From contig NZ_JAOQJC010000046.1 in assembly GCF_025567625.1 (NCBI RefSeq), positions 1 to 61,399 of the forward strand: a DNA stretch of 61,399 nucleotides, in the 5' to 3' direction. The notes under the pieces were generated by a model, which saw only the letters and a list, made by a program, of their open reading frames with translations, was not told where the DNA came from and made no database searches. Below, in pieces: positions 45,714-53,892 of this stretch. The position numbers and the translations under genes were made by a program. The DNA is from Paenibacillus sp. J5C2022 (GTDB lineage Bacteria; Bacillota; Bacilli; Paenibacillales; Paenibacillaceae). How positions within the stretch are numbered: position 1 is the stretch's first letter; the number at the start of each line of letters is the position of its first letter.

Positions 45714-46784
45714 ATGAGAGGGAGACGGTCTGTTCTGCGTCGCGTGCTCGTATCCGCCGCATGTACGGCGGCATTGATGTGGGCGTTATTGTATGCTCCC
45801 ACTCCATATGTCGTATACGAGCCCGGAATCGCGATTCCGGTAGCGAGCATGATGGAGAGAGACGGTGTTGAAGCGGAAGCAAGCGAAGAAGAAGGTCTGC
45901 TGCTTACTGCTGTGAAGCTGACAGCCCCGAATATGTGGGAAGTGGCCAAGGCAGGGGTGCATCGCGACAAGGAAGTGGCTTGGAAGCGCGATGTGTTCCG
46001 AGGCGATTCGCAGCGACAATTCGCCCAGCGGCTGACCGTTATTATGCAGGGCTCCCAGAACGATGCGCTGGAAGCGGCATACCGACATCTTGGCGTGGAC
46101 TACGGCCTTGAGCCGCAAGCGCTCGTCGTGTCCGACGTTCTGCGAATTGCCGGACAGGTCGCTAGCGGATTCCGCGCCGGAGACGTTATAACCGGCGTGA
46201 ATGAGGGAGAGGGGATAAGCGGAGCGGATAGCGCCGTAGCTGCGCTGCGGCAGCATAACGGCAAGGACGATTCGTTGTCGCTGAATGTGACGGGAACCGA
46301 TGGCAAGCATCGCGTCGTGCGAGTCAGATTGCCTGAATCCGGTATTTCGGCACTTACCGCAGATCAATTGCCGGTAGTGCTTGGCGTAACGGGTTTTATT
46401 GAGCTCAGGGCCATCGTGGCCAAGGAACCGTCCCGACAATTGAACATTACGGCCAATGGGATTGGCGGTCCTTCGGCAGGACTTGTATTTGCGCTGCAAG
46501 GGATCAATCTGCTGACGGACGGCGAGCTGGCGGACGGCATGCGGATCGCTGCAACCGGCACCATTGCGCCGGATGGGAAGGTAGGTGCGATTGGCGGCGT
46601 GAGGCAGAAGGTGGTATCCACGAGCCGGCAAGGCGCCGAGCTCTTCCTGGTGCCCAAGGGCAACGAGCGGGATGCGAGAAGGAAGAGCGAGGCGATCGGT
46701 AGCGAGATGAAGATCGTCGGCGTCTCTACACTGGAAGAAGCGTTGGGAGCTATAGCGGACTATCGCCGGGCGACTGTCCGATAA
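45714..46784 (+). CDS. ylbL: YlbL-type PDZ/Lon-like secreted serine protease
   Basis: 356 residues. N-terminal membrane anchor (about 8-28), PDZ domain in the middle (RIAGQVASGFRAGDVITGVN), then a Lon-type proteolytic domain. The Ser-Lys dyad is S254 in GIGGPSAGL and K299 in GGVRQKV. In B. subtilis YlbL degrades the cell division inhibitor YneA after DNA damage, outside the membrane. GTGAGGAG precedes the ATG. Its 3' end overlaps the convergent tmcAL gene by 35 bases. Confidence 0.92.
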   Translation: MRGRRSVLRRVLVSAACTAALMWALLYAPTPYVVYEPGIAIPVASMMERDGVEAEASEEEGLLLTAVKLTAPNMWEVAKAGVHRDKEVAWKRDVFRGDSQRQFAQRLTVIMQGSQNDALEAAYRHLGVDYGLEPQALVVSDVLRIAGQVASGFRAGDVITGVNEGEGISGADSAVAALRQHNGKDDSLSLNVTGTDGKHRVVRVRLPESGISALTADQLPVVLGVTGFIELRAIVAKEPSRQLNITANGIGGPSAGLVFALQGINLLTDGELADGMRIAATGTIAPDGKVGAIGGVRQKVVSTSRQGAELFLVPKGNERDARRKSEAIGSEMKIVGVSTLEEALGAIADYRRATVR

Positions 46785-48015
46785 TCGGCAGTCCTCGGAA
46801 ATCCCTGTACATGGAAGCCGAATTCGCTCCTGACACGCCCAGCATATAAATCGCCGTAGCCGTTGTGTCGAGCTCCAGATAACGGTAAGAAGCAGGCGGC
46901 CGGGCCGCGCTAAGCAATACGGGGAGCGAGGCTGCTTTGCGCATGCGCCGCAGCAGCAGCTTCCCCTTCTCTGTGAAGCCTAATACCCGTATGTATTGCA
47001 CGCCCGTCGCCAGCTTGTCTCTTGTAAAGTCGGCTTTGCTGTGTCCCAGCATAATGGAGAGCAGCGCGCGCTGCAGCTTGGTATGGGTGTATCGCTTCGT
47101 CTTCAGGGCGGTGAGCAGCTGATCGATGGTAGCTTCCGTAAGTTGGGGCATGCTATTGCATATGCGATGCTCCAGTCCTTCCGTGATCTCATGAATGTCC
47201 GCCAATTGACTTGGCGTTCGCGTAAGGATGGCGTTGAACAGCGCGATGCGGAAGTTGTCCCAGCTGACGGGACATTGTCGCTTGGCCCAACGATCGGCGA
47301 GTACCGCTTGTGTGGAGAAGGGCACATATGCGCCTGCTTCCTGAAGGCTGCGGCTGTCCAGCAGCTGCTTGCGAATCGCTGTAGCGCTCGCGATGCTGGC
47401 GTCCGTAGCGTGTTCGTCATTATACTGCGACTTCTCCCGGGCGATCGTCAGCGGCTCCATGACGCCGTGAATCCGCTTCAGGGCAAGCAGATAATGCAAG
47501 GCAAGCGTATGATTCGGCTGGTCGAAGGGGAATCCGCTGGCATCCAGGTGACCTTGCCGATGCAAATAAGCGCTGACGGCATCGCTGTAGGCGCCGGGGT
47601 AGCTGGATCCCTCATCCAGCCGCAGCTTCAGCATGTCCTTGAACGCTGCGGGCTCATTCGCCAATAGCTCTGCGGCCAGCATAAGCGGAGCGAGCTTCCC
47701 GCTCTCCGTGCCGAAGCAGAAGGCGTCGACGACACCGGTCGCTTCAAGCAGCGATACCGCGCCATAGGCGAACCACTCTGCGGCTTGCGTCGCATAGGCG
47801 ACGGGAAGCTCGATGACGAGGTCACAGCCTCCGGCTAGAGCCATCTCCGTGCGGGCCCACTTGTCTACGAGAGCCGGCTCGCCCCGCTGCAGGAAGTGCC
47901 CGCTCATGACGGCGACGACCGCGTCCGCATCCGCAATGGCACGCGACTGCCGAAGGTGATATGCATGACCGTTATGGAACGGATTGTATTCAACGATTAG
48001 ACCTACAGTGCGCAA
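46750..48015 (-). CDS. tmcAL: tRNA(Met) cytidine acetate ligase (YlbM/TmcAL)
   Basis: 421 residues. Nucleotidyltransferase-like N-terminus with EYNPFHNGHAYHL (HxGH), then MSGHFLQRGEPALVDKWART and IELPVAYATQAAEWFAYGAV. TmcAL makes N4-acetylcytidine at the wobble base of elongator tRNA-Met from acetate and ATP. The start is TTG 48015 with AAAGGAA upstream, in place of a canonical ATG; the family begins M-x-x-VGLIVEYNP. It is divergent from yceD and its last 35 bases overlap ylbL. Confidence 0.94.
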   Translation of the reverse strand: MRTVGLIVEYNPFHNGHAYHLRQSRAIADADAVVAVMSGHFLQRGEPALVDKWARTEMALAGGCDLVIELPVAYATQAAEWFAYGAVSLLEATGVVDAFCFGTESGKLAPLMLAAELLANEPAAFKDMLKLRLDEGSSYPGAYSDAVSAYLHRQGHLDASGFPFDQPNHTLALHYLLALKRIHGVMEPLTIAREKSQYNDEHATDASIASATAIRKQLLDSRSLQEAGAYVPFSTQAVLADRWAKRQCPVSWDNFRIALFNAILTRTPSQLADIHEITEGLEHRICNSMPQLTEATIDQLLTALKTKRYTHTKLQRALLSIMLGHSKADFTRDKLATGVQYIRVLGFTEKGKLLLRRMRKAASLPVLLSAARPPASYRYLELDTTATAIYMLGVSGANSASMYRDFRGLPIIGQSPGDSPL

Positions 48016-48140
48016 GGTTGTCCATTCCTTTCTCTCCTAATATAGAGGGGATGCTGGTACCCATCATAGCATAACGGTAGCCGATGAGCATGATTTCATC
48101 GAACAATGCCAAAGTTCGTCAGATTGGCGAGGTGAAAATG

Positions 48141-48170
48141 TTGACAAATCAGCTCTGGAATAGATATAAT
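48141..48170 (+). promoter_or_regulatory. Consensus sigma-A promoter for yceD-rpmF
   Basis: Perfect TTGACA (48141-48146) and TATAAT (48165-48170) with an 18-base spacer, 26 bases before yceD. Expected to be strong, fitting a ribosomal protein operon. Confidence 0.9.
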
Positions 48171-48196
48171 AAATTTTGTTTGTTTGAGGTGATCTT

Positions 48197-48724
48197 ATGC
48201 AGATTCATATGAAAGATTTGATAGCGAAAGGCGGCAGGAAAGTTCTGAAGGAAGAACTGAATGTCGATGAGCTGTTGAACAATCAGCGCGATGTACTCTC
48301 TGCCGGACCGTTGCATGTATCGCTGGAGGCTGCAGGCGAACATGGCATTGTGAAGGTTGAAGGAGAACTGTCAATCGATCTGAAGATGGCTTGCTCGCGT
48401 TGTCTGGAGCCTGTAAGTAAACATACCGTCATTCCGGTATCGGAGCTGTTCAAGCCCGTTGCCAAGCTAACGCTTGAAGAGGATGGCGATGGTGATGAAG
48501 ACGATGAGAATGAGATCATTGAAGTTGAAGGGGATAAGCTGGACTTAAGGCCGTATTTGGAGGAAGCCTTGCTTCTCTATCTGCCTTTCGCCCCGTTGTG
48601 CAGCAAGGACTGCAGGGGGTTATGTCCTTCATGCGGCACGGACTTGAATACGGGTGCGTGCGGCTGCAGCAAGGATGTCATCGATCCCAGATTTGCTGCA
48701 CTGAAAGATTTGTTCAAGGATTAG
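48197..48724 (+). CDS. yceD: DUF177/YceD-family protein
   Basis: 175 residues. Two Cys pairs (CSRCLEP near residue 66; CSKDCRGLCPSCGTDLN later) typical of DUF177, a conserved companion of rpmF in most bacteria; homologues affect 23S rRNA accumulation. An acidic stretch (EEDGDGDEDDENE) lies between. GAGGTGATCTT precedes the ATG. Co-transcribed with rpmF, 32 bases apart, from the consensus promoter. Confidence 0.92.
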   Translation: MQIHMKDLIAKGGRKVLKEELNVDELLNNQRDVLSAGPLHVSLEAAGEHGIVKVEGELSIDLKMACSRCLEPVSKHTVIPVSELFKPVAKLTLEEDGDGDEDDENEIIEVEGDKLDLRPYLEEALLLYLPFAPLCSKDCRGLCPSCGTDLNTGACGCSKDVIDPRFAALKDLFKD

Positions 48725-48756
48725 CGGTTGTTGATTTTGTGAAGGAGGTGGGAAAG

Positions 48757-48930
48757 ATGGCAGTACCTCAACGTAGAACGTCCAAGACTCGCCGCGACAA
48801 GCGTCGTACGCATTTCAAGCTTGCGATACCTGGTATGGTGAAGTGCGAGCAGTGCGGAGAGCTGAAGAAGGCTCACCACGTATGTAAAGTGTGCGGATAT
48901 TACAAAACGAAAGAGATCATTTCCCAATAA
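48757..48930 (+). CDS. rpmF: 50S ribosomal protein L32
   Basis: 57 residues: MAVPQRRTSKTRRDKRR at the start, and two CxxC pairs (CEQC and CKVC) forming the zinc-ribbon version of L32. GGAGGTGGGAAAG precedes ATG 48757; longer upstream frames are yceD sequence. A terminator follows 14 bases after the stop. Zinc-dependent form, so zinc limitation might affect it; no zinc-free paralogue is in the window. Confidence 0.97.
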   Translation: MAVPQRRTSKTRRDKRRTHFKLAIPGMVKCEQCGELKKAHHVCKVCGYYKTKEIISQ

Positions 48931-48944
48931 AAAATGATTTCAGC

Positions 48945-48980
48945 AATAGCACTTCATCTTGCGGTGGAGTGCTATTTTTT
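48945..48980 (+). terminator. Terminator after rpmF
   Basis: 48945-48956 pairs with 48965-48976 over 12 bp with one G-T pair, followed by a T run to 48980. Confidence 0.9.
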
Positions 48981-48990
48981 ATATACTGTT

Positions 48991-49007
48991 TTAGTACCAG
49001 GTGATAA
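48991..49007 (+). promoter_or_regulatory. FapR operator
   Basis: TTAGTACCAGGTGATAA matches the FapR consensus TTAGTACCTRNTACTAA at 14 of 17 positions, with the left half perfect. It lies about 60 bases before fapR. FapR would repress its own operon here, released by malonyl-CoA/malonyl-ACP. Confidence 0.8.
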
Positions 49008-49066
49008 TAAGGGTGTTAAAATACATAGAATAGATCTTATAACTATGGATAAAGGCGGTGCCGGAC

Positions 49067-49672
49067 TTGGAACGAATGCCCAAAAGACAGCGGCATCAAC
49101 AGCTTGCCCAATATATTGAGGAAAACCCGTTCATTACGGATCGTGAGCTTACCCGATTGCTGAAGGTTAGCATTCAGACGATCAGGCTTGACCGAATGGA
49201 GCTCGGCATTCCCGAGGTTAGGGAGAGAATGAAGCTGATGGCGGAGAGATCCTACGACTCCGTTCGTTCCTTGCCGCTTCATGAAGTAATTGGCGATATT
49301 GTAGATTTAGAGCTGGACAGAAGCGGCATATCCATATTTGAAATCAAGGATGAGCATGTTTTCTCCAGAACCTCCATCGCCAGGGGCCATCATCTGTTCG
49401 CGCAGGCCAATTCATTGGCAGTGGCCGTTATTGACGATGCGATCGCGTTGACGGTGACGGCGGATATCCGATTTCTGCGGCCTGTCCGCTTAGGCGAGAA
49501 ATGCATAGCGAAGGCTTACGTCAAGTCCATCTCGGGAGAGCGGAGCAAGTCGAAAATCGAATGTTTCACATATGTTGGTGAAGAGATGGTCTTTCAGGGC
49601 AATTTCGTCATATACAGGTCCGCGGGAGAAGGGGCATACGAGGGAGGAGAAGTTATTGCGGATCGCAATTGA
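49067..49672 (+). CDS. fapR: Transcription factor FapR, fatty acid and phospholipid regulator
   Basis: About 201 residues. DeoR-like helix-turn-helix at the start (ITDRELTRLLKVSIQTIRLDR), then a hot-dog effector domain (ARGHHLFAQANSLAVAVIDD, YVGEEMVFQG). Malonyl-CoA binding to that domain lifts repression of fab and pls genes. TTG 49067 is taken as start: AAAGGCGG lies 8 bases upstream; GTG 49058 overlaps that site and ATG 49076 is another option. First gene of fapR-plsX-fabH-fabD-fabG, and its own operator lies upstream. Confidence 0.95.
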   Translation: MERMPKRQRHQQLAQYIEENPFITDRELTRLLKVSIQTIRLDRMELGIPEVRERMKLMAERSYDSVRSLPLHEVIGDIVDLELDRSGISIFEIKDEHVFSRTSIARGHHLFAQANSLAVAVIDDAIALTVTADIRFLRPVRLGEKCIAKAYVKSISGERSKSKIECFTYVGEEMVFQGNFVIYRSAGEGAYEGGEVIADRN

Positions 49673-50645
49673 TGCTATGGGAGGAGATCACGCTCCCGGA
49701 TTAATCGTCGCCGGGGCGCTGGAGGCGGCCAGAGAATGGCAGGATACGGAGCTGCTGCTGGTCGGAGATCCCGCAGCGATCGAGCCGTTGCTCGGCGATA
49801 GGAAGCCTGCGAATGTAAAAATTGTGGAGGCTTCGGAAGTAATAGGCCCGGAGGATGAGCCCGTCAGGGCGGTCAGACGCAAGAAGGGCGCTTCCATGGT
49901 CGTAGCGGGACGGCTTGTGAAAGAGAAGGAAGCGGATGCGATGCTGTCGGCCGGCAATACCGGCGCATTGATGGCAACAGGCTTGCTTGTCGTCGGGAGG
50001 CTGGAAGGCATCGAGCGGCCGGCGCTCGCTCCGATGATGCCTACGATGGACGATGTCGGCGTGCTGGCGCTGGATCTGGGGGCCAATATGGACGCCAAGC
50101 CGGAGCATTTGCTCCAATACGCGATTATGGGCAGTCTGTATCGCGCCAAGGTGCATGGAATCGATAAGCCGCGCATCGGCCTGCTCAATGTAGGCACGGA
50201 GGCGAAGAAGGGCAATGAGACGACGAAGGCGGCATACGATCTGCTGGCGGAAGCGCCCATTCATTTCATCGGCAACGTGGAGTCGCGGGATGTCCTGAAC
50301 AGGAATTGCGATGTGCTCATATGCGACGGCTTCGCGGGCAACATTATGCTGAAGGCGATGGAAGGCGCGGCAGGCACGATTTTCACAGCGCTCAAGGATG
50401 CTTTCGGGCAGTCCGTCATGACGAAGCTGGCTGCCGCGATCATGCTTCCGAGATTGAAAGCGCTGAAGAAGAAGATGGACTACAAGGAGCACGGCGGAGC
50501 GCCGCTTCTTGGGCTCGACGGACTGGTTGTGAAGTGTCACGGTTCGTCGGATGTCGTCGCGGTCAAAAATGCGGTCCGGCAAGCCAGAATCGCGATACAA
50601 AACAAGCTGGTTGACTCTATTGCAGCAGAAATTAACGGGAAGTGA
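49656..50645 (+). CDS. plsX: Phosphate acyltransferase PlsX
   Basis: 329 residues. Starts (TTG) LRIAIDAMGGDHAP, with AGNTGALMATG and DGFAGNIMLKAMEG as family signatures. It converts acyl-ACP to acyl-phosphate for the PlsY/PlsC route to phosphatidic acid. TTG 49656 is chosen since GGGAGGAG lies 6-7 bases upstream. It overlaps fapR by 17 bases, so translation is coupled. Under FapR control by position. Confidence 0.95.
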   Translation: MRIAIDAMGGDHAPGLIVAGALEAAREWQDTELLLVGDPAAIEPLLGDRKPANVKIVEASEVIGPEDEPVRAVRRKKGASMVVAGRLVKEKEADAMLSAGNTGALMATGLLVVGRLEGIERPALAPMMPTMDDVGVLALDLGANMDAKPEHLLQYAIMGSLYRAKVHGIDKPRIGLLNVGTEAKKGNETTKAAYDLLAEAPIHFIGNVESRDVLNRNCDVLICDGFAGNIMLKAMEGAAGTIFTALKDAFGQSVMTKLAAAIMLPRLKALKKKMDYKEHGGAPLLGLDGLVVKCHGSSDVVAVKNAVRQARIAIQNKLVDSIAAEINGK

Positions 50646-50654
50646 GTGTTTAAA

Positions 50655-51641
50655 ATGAATTTGCGACCTGTCGGAATTATCGGCACAGGCAAATATGTGC
50701 CGCAGCGAGTACTGGGCAATCAAGAGCTTGAACAGATGGTGGAAACGAATGACGAGTGGATCGTCACCCGCACTGGAATAAGAGAACGACGCATAGCGGC
50801 GGAAGCGGAGGCGACTTCCGATCTGGCGCTGCAGGCTTCGAAGAAAGCGATATCCGCTGCCGGCTTGACGGCGGAGGATATCGATCTGATAATTGTCGCC
50901 ACGATTACGCCAGACATGTTCTTCCCGTCCACAGCATGCTTGCTGCAGGATAAGCTGGGGGCGACGAAGGCCGCCGCGTTCGATCTGTCGGCAGCATGCT
51001 CCGGATTCATATACGGAATGGCCACGGCATCCAGCATGATCGCATCCGGTGTATATAAGCATGTGCTGGTCATCGGCGCTGAGACGTTGTCGCGCATTAC
51101 GGATTACAGCGACCGCAATACCTGCATTCTGTTCGGTGACGGCGCCGGTGCAGTAGTGCTTGGCGAAGTAGAGCAAGGAAGGGGCTTCCGATCGTTCGAG
51201 CTAGGCGCGGACGGAAGCGGCGGCGAACTGCTGAAAGTAAGCGGAGGCGGCTCGCGTATACCTGCTTCGGAGGAATCTGTGGGCGGCAAGAAGCATTATA
51301 TCCATATGGCGGGCAACGATGTGTTCAAATTCGCCGTCCGCATAATGGGCAGCGCGGCGGAAGACGCACTGAAGAAGGCCGGGATGACCAAGGAAGATGT
51401 GGATCTGCTCGTTCCGCATCAGGCCAACATCCGGATTATCCAGTCCGCCATGCAGCGCTTGAACTTGTCGGAGGACAAGGCAATGATCAATCTCGACAAA
51501 TACGGCAACATGTCCGCAGCTTCCATACCGGTCGCGCTGGCGGAGGCCGTGGAGCAGGACCGCGTGAAAGAAGGCGATTGTCTTGTATTTGTAGGCTTTG
51601 GCGGCGGTCTGACATGGGGCTCATCCGTACTCATTTGGTAA
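50655..51641 (+). CDS. fabH: 3-oxoacyl-ACP synthase III (KAS III)
   Basis: 328 residues. Catalytic triad visible: C115 in DLSAACSGF, His in VPHQANIRI and Asn in KYGNMSAASIP. It condenses acetyl-CoA or branched primers with malonyl-ACP to start fatty acid synthesis; branched-chain primers are likely in this group of bacteria. ATG 50655 with GGGAAGTGAG 8 bases upstream; GTG 50646 is an alternative. Nine bases after plsX. Confidence 0.96.
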   Translation: MNLRPVGIIGTGKYVPQRVLGNQELEQMVETNDEWIVTRTGIRERRIAAEAEATSDLALQASKKAISAAGLTAEDIDLIIVATITPDMFFPSTACLLQDKLGATKAAAFDLSAACSGFIYGMATASSMIASGVYKHVLVIGAETLSRITDYSDRNTCILFGDGAGAVVLGEVEQGRGFRSFELGADGSGGELLKVSGGGSRIPASEESVGGKKHYIHMAGNDVFKFAVRIMGSAAEDALKKAGMTKEDVDLLVPHQANIRIIQSAMQRLNLSEDKAMINLDKYGNMSAASIPVALAEAVEQDRVKEGDCLVFVGFGGGLTWGSSVLIW

Positions 51642-51709
51642 TGATAAATTATGGGATATTAGGATTAGACAGCGTATATTTTGACTAGATTAAAGGAGGA
51701 GCAGGCCTT

Positions 51710-52642
51710 ATGAGCAAAACGGCATTTGTATTTCCGGGTCAGGGAGCCCAGGCCGTAGGCATGGGCAGGGATGCCTTCGACGCCTCGGAGCAGGCAAGGG
51801 CAATATTTCATGAAGCGGACGAGGCGCTTGGCTTCAAGCTCTCTTCCATTATTTTCGACGGACCTGAAGCTGCGCTGAAGCAGACTGCCAACACGCAGCC
51901 GGCCCTGCTGACGGTGAGCGCGGCTTATATGGCGCTGCTGGAGGAGAGCGGCCTGAAGCCGGACTACGTGGCCGGTCACAGCTTGGGCGAGTATAGCGCG
52001 CTGCTCGCTGCGAACGTCGTCTCCTTCCGGGATGCAGTGAAGATTGTGCGGGCGCGCGGCCAATATATGGAGGAGGCTGTGCCGGACGGTCAAGGCGCGA
52101 TGGCGGCTGTGCTGGGAGCGGAACGCGAAGCGTTGGCCGCTCTGTGCGCCTCCATTAGCGGAGAATGCTCGTCCGTCGAGCTGGCGAACGTGAACTGTCC
52201 GGGACAAATTGTCGTATCCGGCTCTGCGGAAGGGGTAGAGGCGGTCGTGCAGCGCGGCAAGGAAGCCGGCGCAAAGCGCGTCATTCCGCTGGAAGTAAGC
52301 GGCCCGTTCCATTCCTCCCTGATGAAGCCTGCAGCTGAGCGGTTATCCGAGGCGTTGTCCGGCATAGCGATAGGAGACGCTTCCGTGCCCGTCGTAGCCA
52401 ATGTGACGGCCCGGCCGGCAACCGGCGGCGAAGATATTCGCCGCTTGCTGGTAGAGCAGGTGTATTCCCCGGTTCTATGGGAAGATACCGTCCGTTATCT
52501 GATTGCGGAAGGCGTCGATACGTTCATCGAGATCGGCTCCGGCTCTGTGCTTGCCGGGTTGATCAAGAAAGTGGACAAAGGTGTGAAGGTCGTGTCCATC
52601 AATAGCATGGCTGCGCTGGATACGCTGCAAGTGAAACAATAA
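51710..52642 (+). CDS. fabD: Malonyl-CoA-ACP transacylase
   Basis: 310 residues. FPGQGAQAVGMG near the start and the nucleophile S91 in GHSLGEYSAL; the later SGPFHSSLM holds the catalytic His. It loads malonyl groups on ACP. AAAGGAGGAG precedes the ATG; 68 bases separate it from fabH with no promoter evident, so it belongs to the same operon. Confidence 0.97.
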   Translation: MSKTAFVFPGQGAQAVGMGRDAFDASEQARAIFHEADEALGFKLSSIIFDGPEAALKQTANTQPALLTVSAAYMALLEESGLKPDYVAGHSLGEYSALLAANVVSFRDAVKIVRARGQYMEEAVPDGQGAMAAVLGAEREALAALCASISGECSSVELANVNCPGQIVVSGSAEGVEAVVQRGKEAGAKRVIPLEVSGPFHSSLMKPAAERLSEALSGIAIGDASVPVVANVTARPATGGEDIRRLLVEQVYSPVLWEDTVRYLIAEGVDTFIEIGSGSVLAGLIKKVDKGVKVVSINSMAALDTLQVKQ

Positions 52643-52663
52643 CGGGAGAGCGGAGGGGATATC

Positions 52664-53413
52664 ATGTTTGCTGGATTGGAAGGGAAGAAGGCGTTGGTAA
52701 CAGGCGCGTCTCGCGGTATAGGAAGAGCGATCGCCGTAGCGCTGGCTGAGGCCGGCGCGGATGTCGCCGTCAACTACTCCGGCAGCGAGGCTGCCGCAGG
52801 AGAGACGGCTGTCGCGGTGGAAGCGCTGGGACGCCAGGCGATCCTTGTGAAGGCGAATGTCGGCAAGGCGGAGGAATGCGAAGCCATGGTCAAGGAAGTG
52901 CTGGGCAAGTTCGGCTCGATCGATATTCTGGTCAATAATGCCGGCATTACCCGCGACAATTTGATTATGCGCATGAAGGAAGAGGAATTCGATCAGGTGA
53001 TCGAGACGAATCTGAAGGGCGTATTCAACGGCATTAAGGCCGTTACCCGTCCGATGATGAAGCAGCGCTCGGGCCGCATCGTTAATATTTCATCCGTAGT
53101 GGGCGTGCTGGGCAATGCGGGACAAGCCAACTATGTCGCCGCCAAGGCGGGCGTCATCGGCCTGACGAAGTCCAGCGCTCTGGAGTTGGCCTCTCGGGGC
53201 ATTACTGTCAATTGCGTCGCGCCGGGCTTTATCGAGACGGACATGACGGACAAGCTGCCGCAGGAGATGCGAGAGTCGCTGTCGACCCGCATTCCGCTCG
53301 CGAGACTTGGCGCAGCCGGAGATATCGCTGCAGCCGTACGGTTCCTGGCATCAGACGCCGCGTCTTATATGACGGGGCAGACGATTCATGTAGACGGCGG
53401 CATGTATATGTAG
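52664..53413 (+). CDS. fabG: 3-oxoacyl-ACP reductase
   Basis: 249 residues, short-chain dehydrogenase. NADPH site TGASRGIGRAIA, NNAGITRDN, catalytic Y157/K161 in NYVAAKAG, and the preceding SSVVG serine. It reduces 3-oxoacyl-ACP in each elongation round. GGAGGGG precedes the ATG, 21 bases after fabD. A separate promoter for acpP follows it. Confidence 0.97.
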   Translation: MFAGLEGKKALVTGASRGIGRAIAVALAEAGADVAVNYSGSEAAAGETAVAVEALGRQAILVKANVGKAEECEAMVKEVLGKFGSIDILVNNAGITRDNLIMRMKEEEFDQVIETNLKGVFNGIKAVTRPMMKQRSGRIVNISSVVGVLGNAGQANYVAAKAGVIGLTKSSALELASRGITVNCVAPGFIETDMTDKLPQEMRESLSTRIPLARLGAAGDIAAAVRFLASDAASYMTGQTIHVDGGMYM

Positions 53414-53479
53414 AGTAACGAGATTATCGTCTCTTCTCTTTCACAAGAAAAGGCGATGGTATTTTATAAATAATTCTCG

Positions 53480-53485
53480 TATAAT
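53480..53485 (+). promoter_or_regulatory. Promoter -10 for acpP
   Basis: A perfect TATAAT lies 21 bases before the acpP start. The -35 (TGGTAT, 17 bases upstream at 53457-53462) is weak. It would let ACP be made more abundantly than its neighbours. Confidence 0.55.
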
Positions 53486-53506
53486 ACGATGGAGGAGGTG
53501 AATCGG

Positions 53507-53740
53507 ATGTCCGATGTAGTAGATCGCGTAAAACGTATTGTCATCGATCGCTTAGGCGTAGACGAAGCAGAAGTGACACTTGAAGCTTCCTTTAAAGATG
53601 ACCTCGGAGCAGACTCTCTTGACGTCGTGGAATTGGTCATGGAGCTGGAAGACGAGTTCGATATGGAAATCTCTGATGAAGATGCGGAGAAAATCACTAC
53701 GGTGGGAGAAGTTGTGAATTACATACAATCTCATACCTAA
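53507..53740 (+). CDS. acpP: Acyl carrier protein
   Basis: 77 residues, acidic. S37 in GADSLDVVEL carries the phosphopantetheine arm. GGAGGAGGTG lies before ATG 53507; the slightly longer frame (from 53489) starts inside the ribosome site. It carries the growing acyl chain for all Fab enzymes of this operon and for PlsX. Bounded by its own -10 element and a hairpin after the stop. Confidence 0.97.
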   Translation: MSDVVDRVKRIVIDRLGVDEAEVTLEASFKDDLGADSLDVVELVMELEDEFDMEISDEDAEKITTVGEVVNYIQSHT

Positions 53741-53748
53741 GATTGGAC

Positions 53749-53773
53749 AAGTCCCGTTATCGCAACGGGACTT
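53749..53773 (+). terminator. Hairpin after acpP
   Basis: AAGTCCCGTT (53749-53758) pairs with AACGGGACTT (53764-53773), 5-base loop. The tail is CTCTCC rather than a T run, so it may only attenuate or protect acpP mRNA. Confidence 0.6.
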
Positions 53774-53892
53774 CTCTCCATATCAAGCGATCTGGCCTTA
53801 TTCTTATTATGAAAATTGATGATGAAGCATTCATGCTATTGATATAAATGGAAAACGGTAGCCGCGAGGCTATGTCTGCAGAGGTGATTGCA

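Noticed and set aside
49701..51176. 491-codon frame antisense to plsX and fabH
   Set aside because: Arg/His/Gln-rich shadow of two confidently identified genes, no ribosome site.
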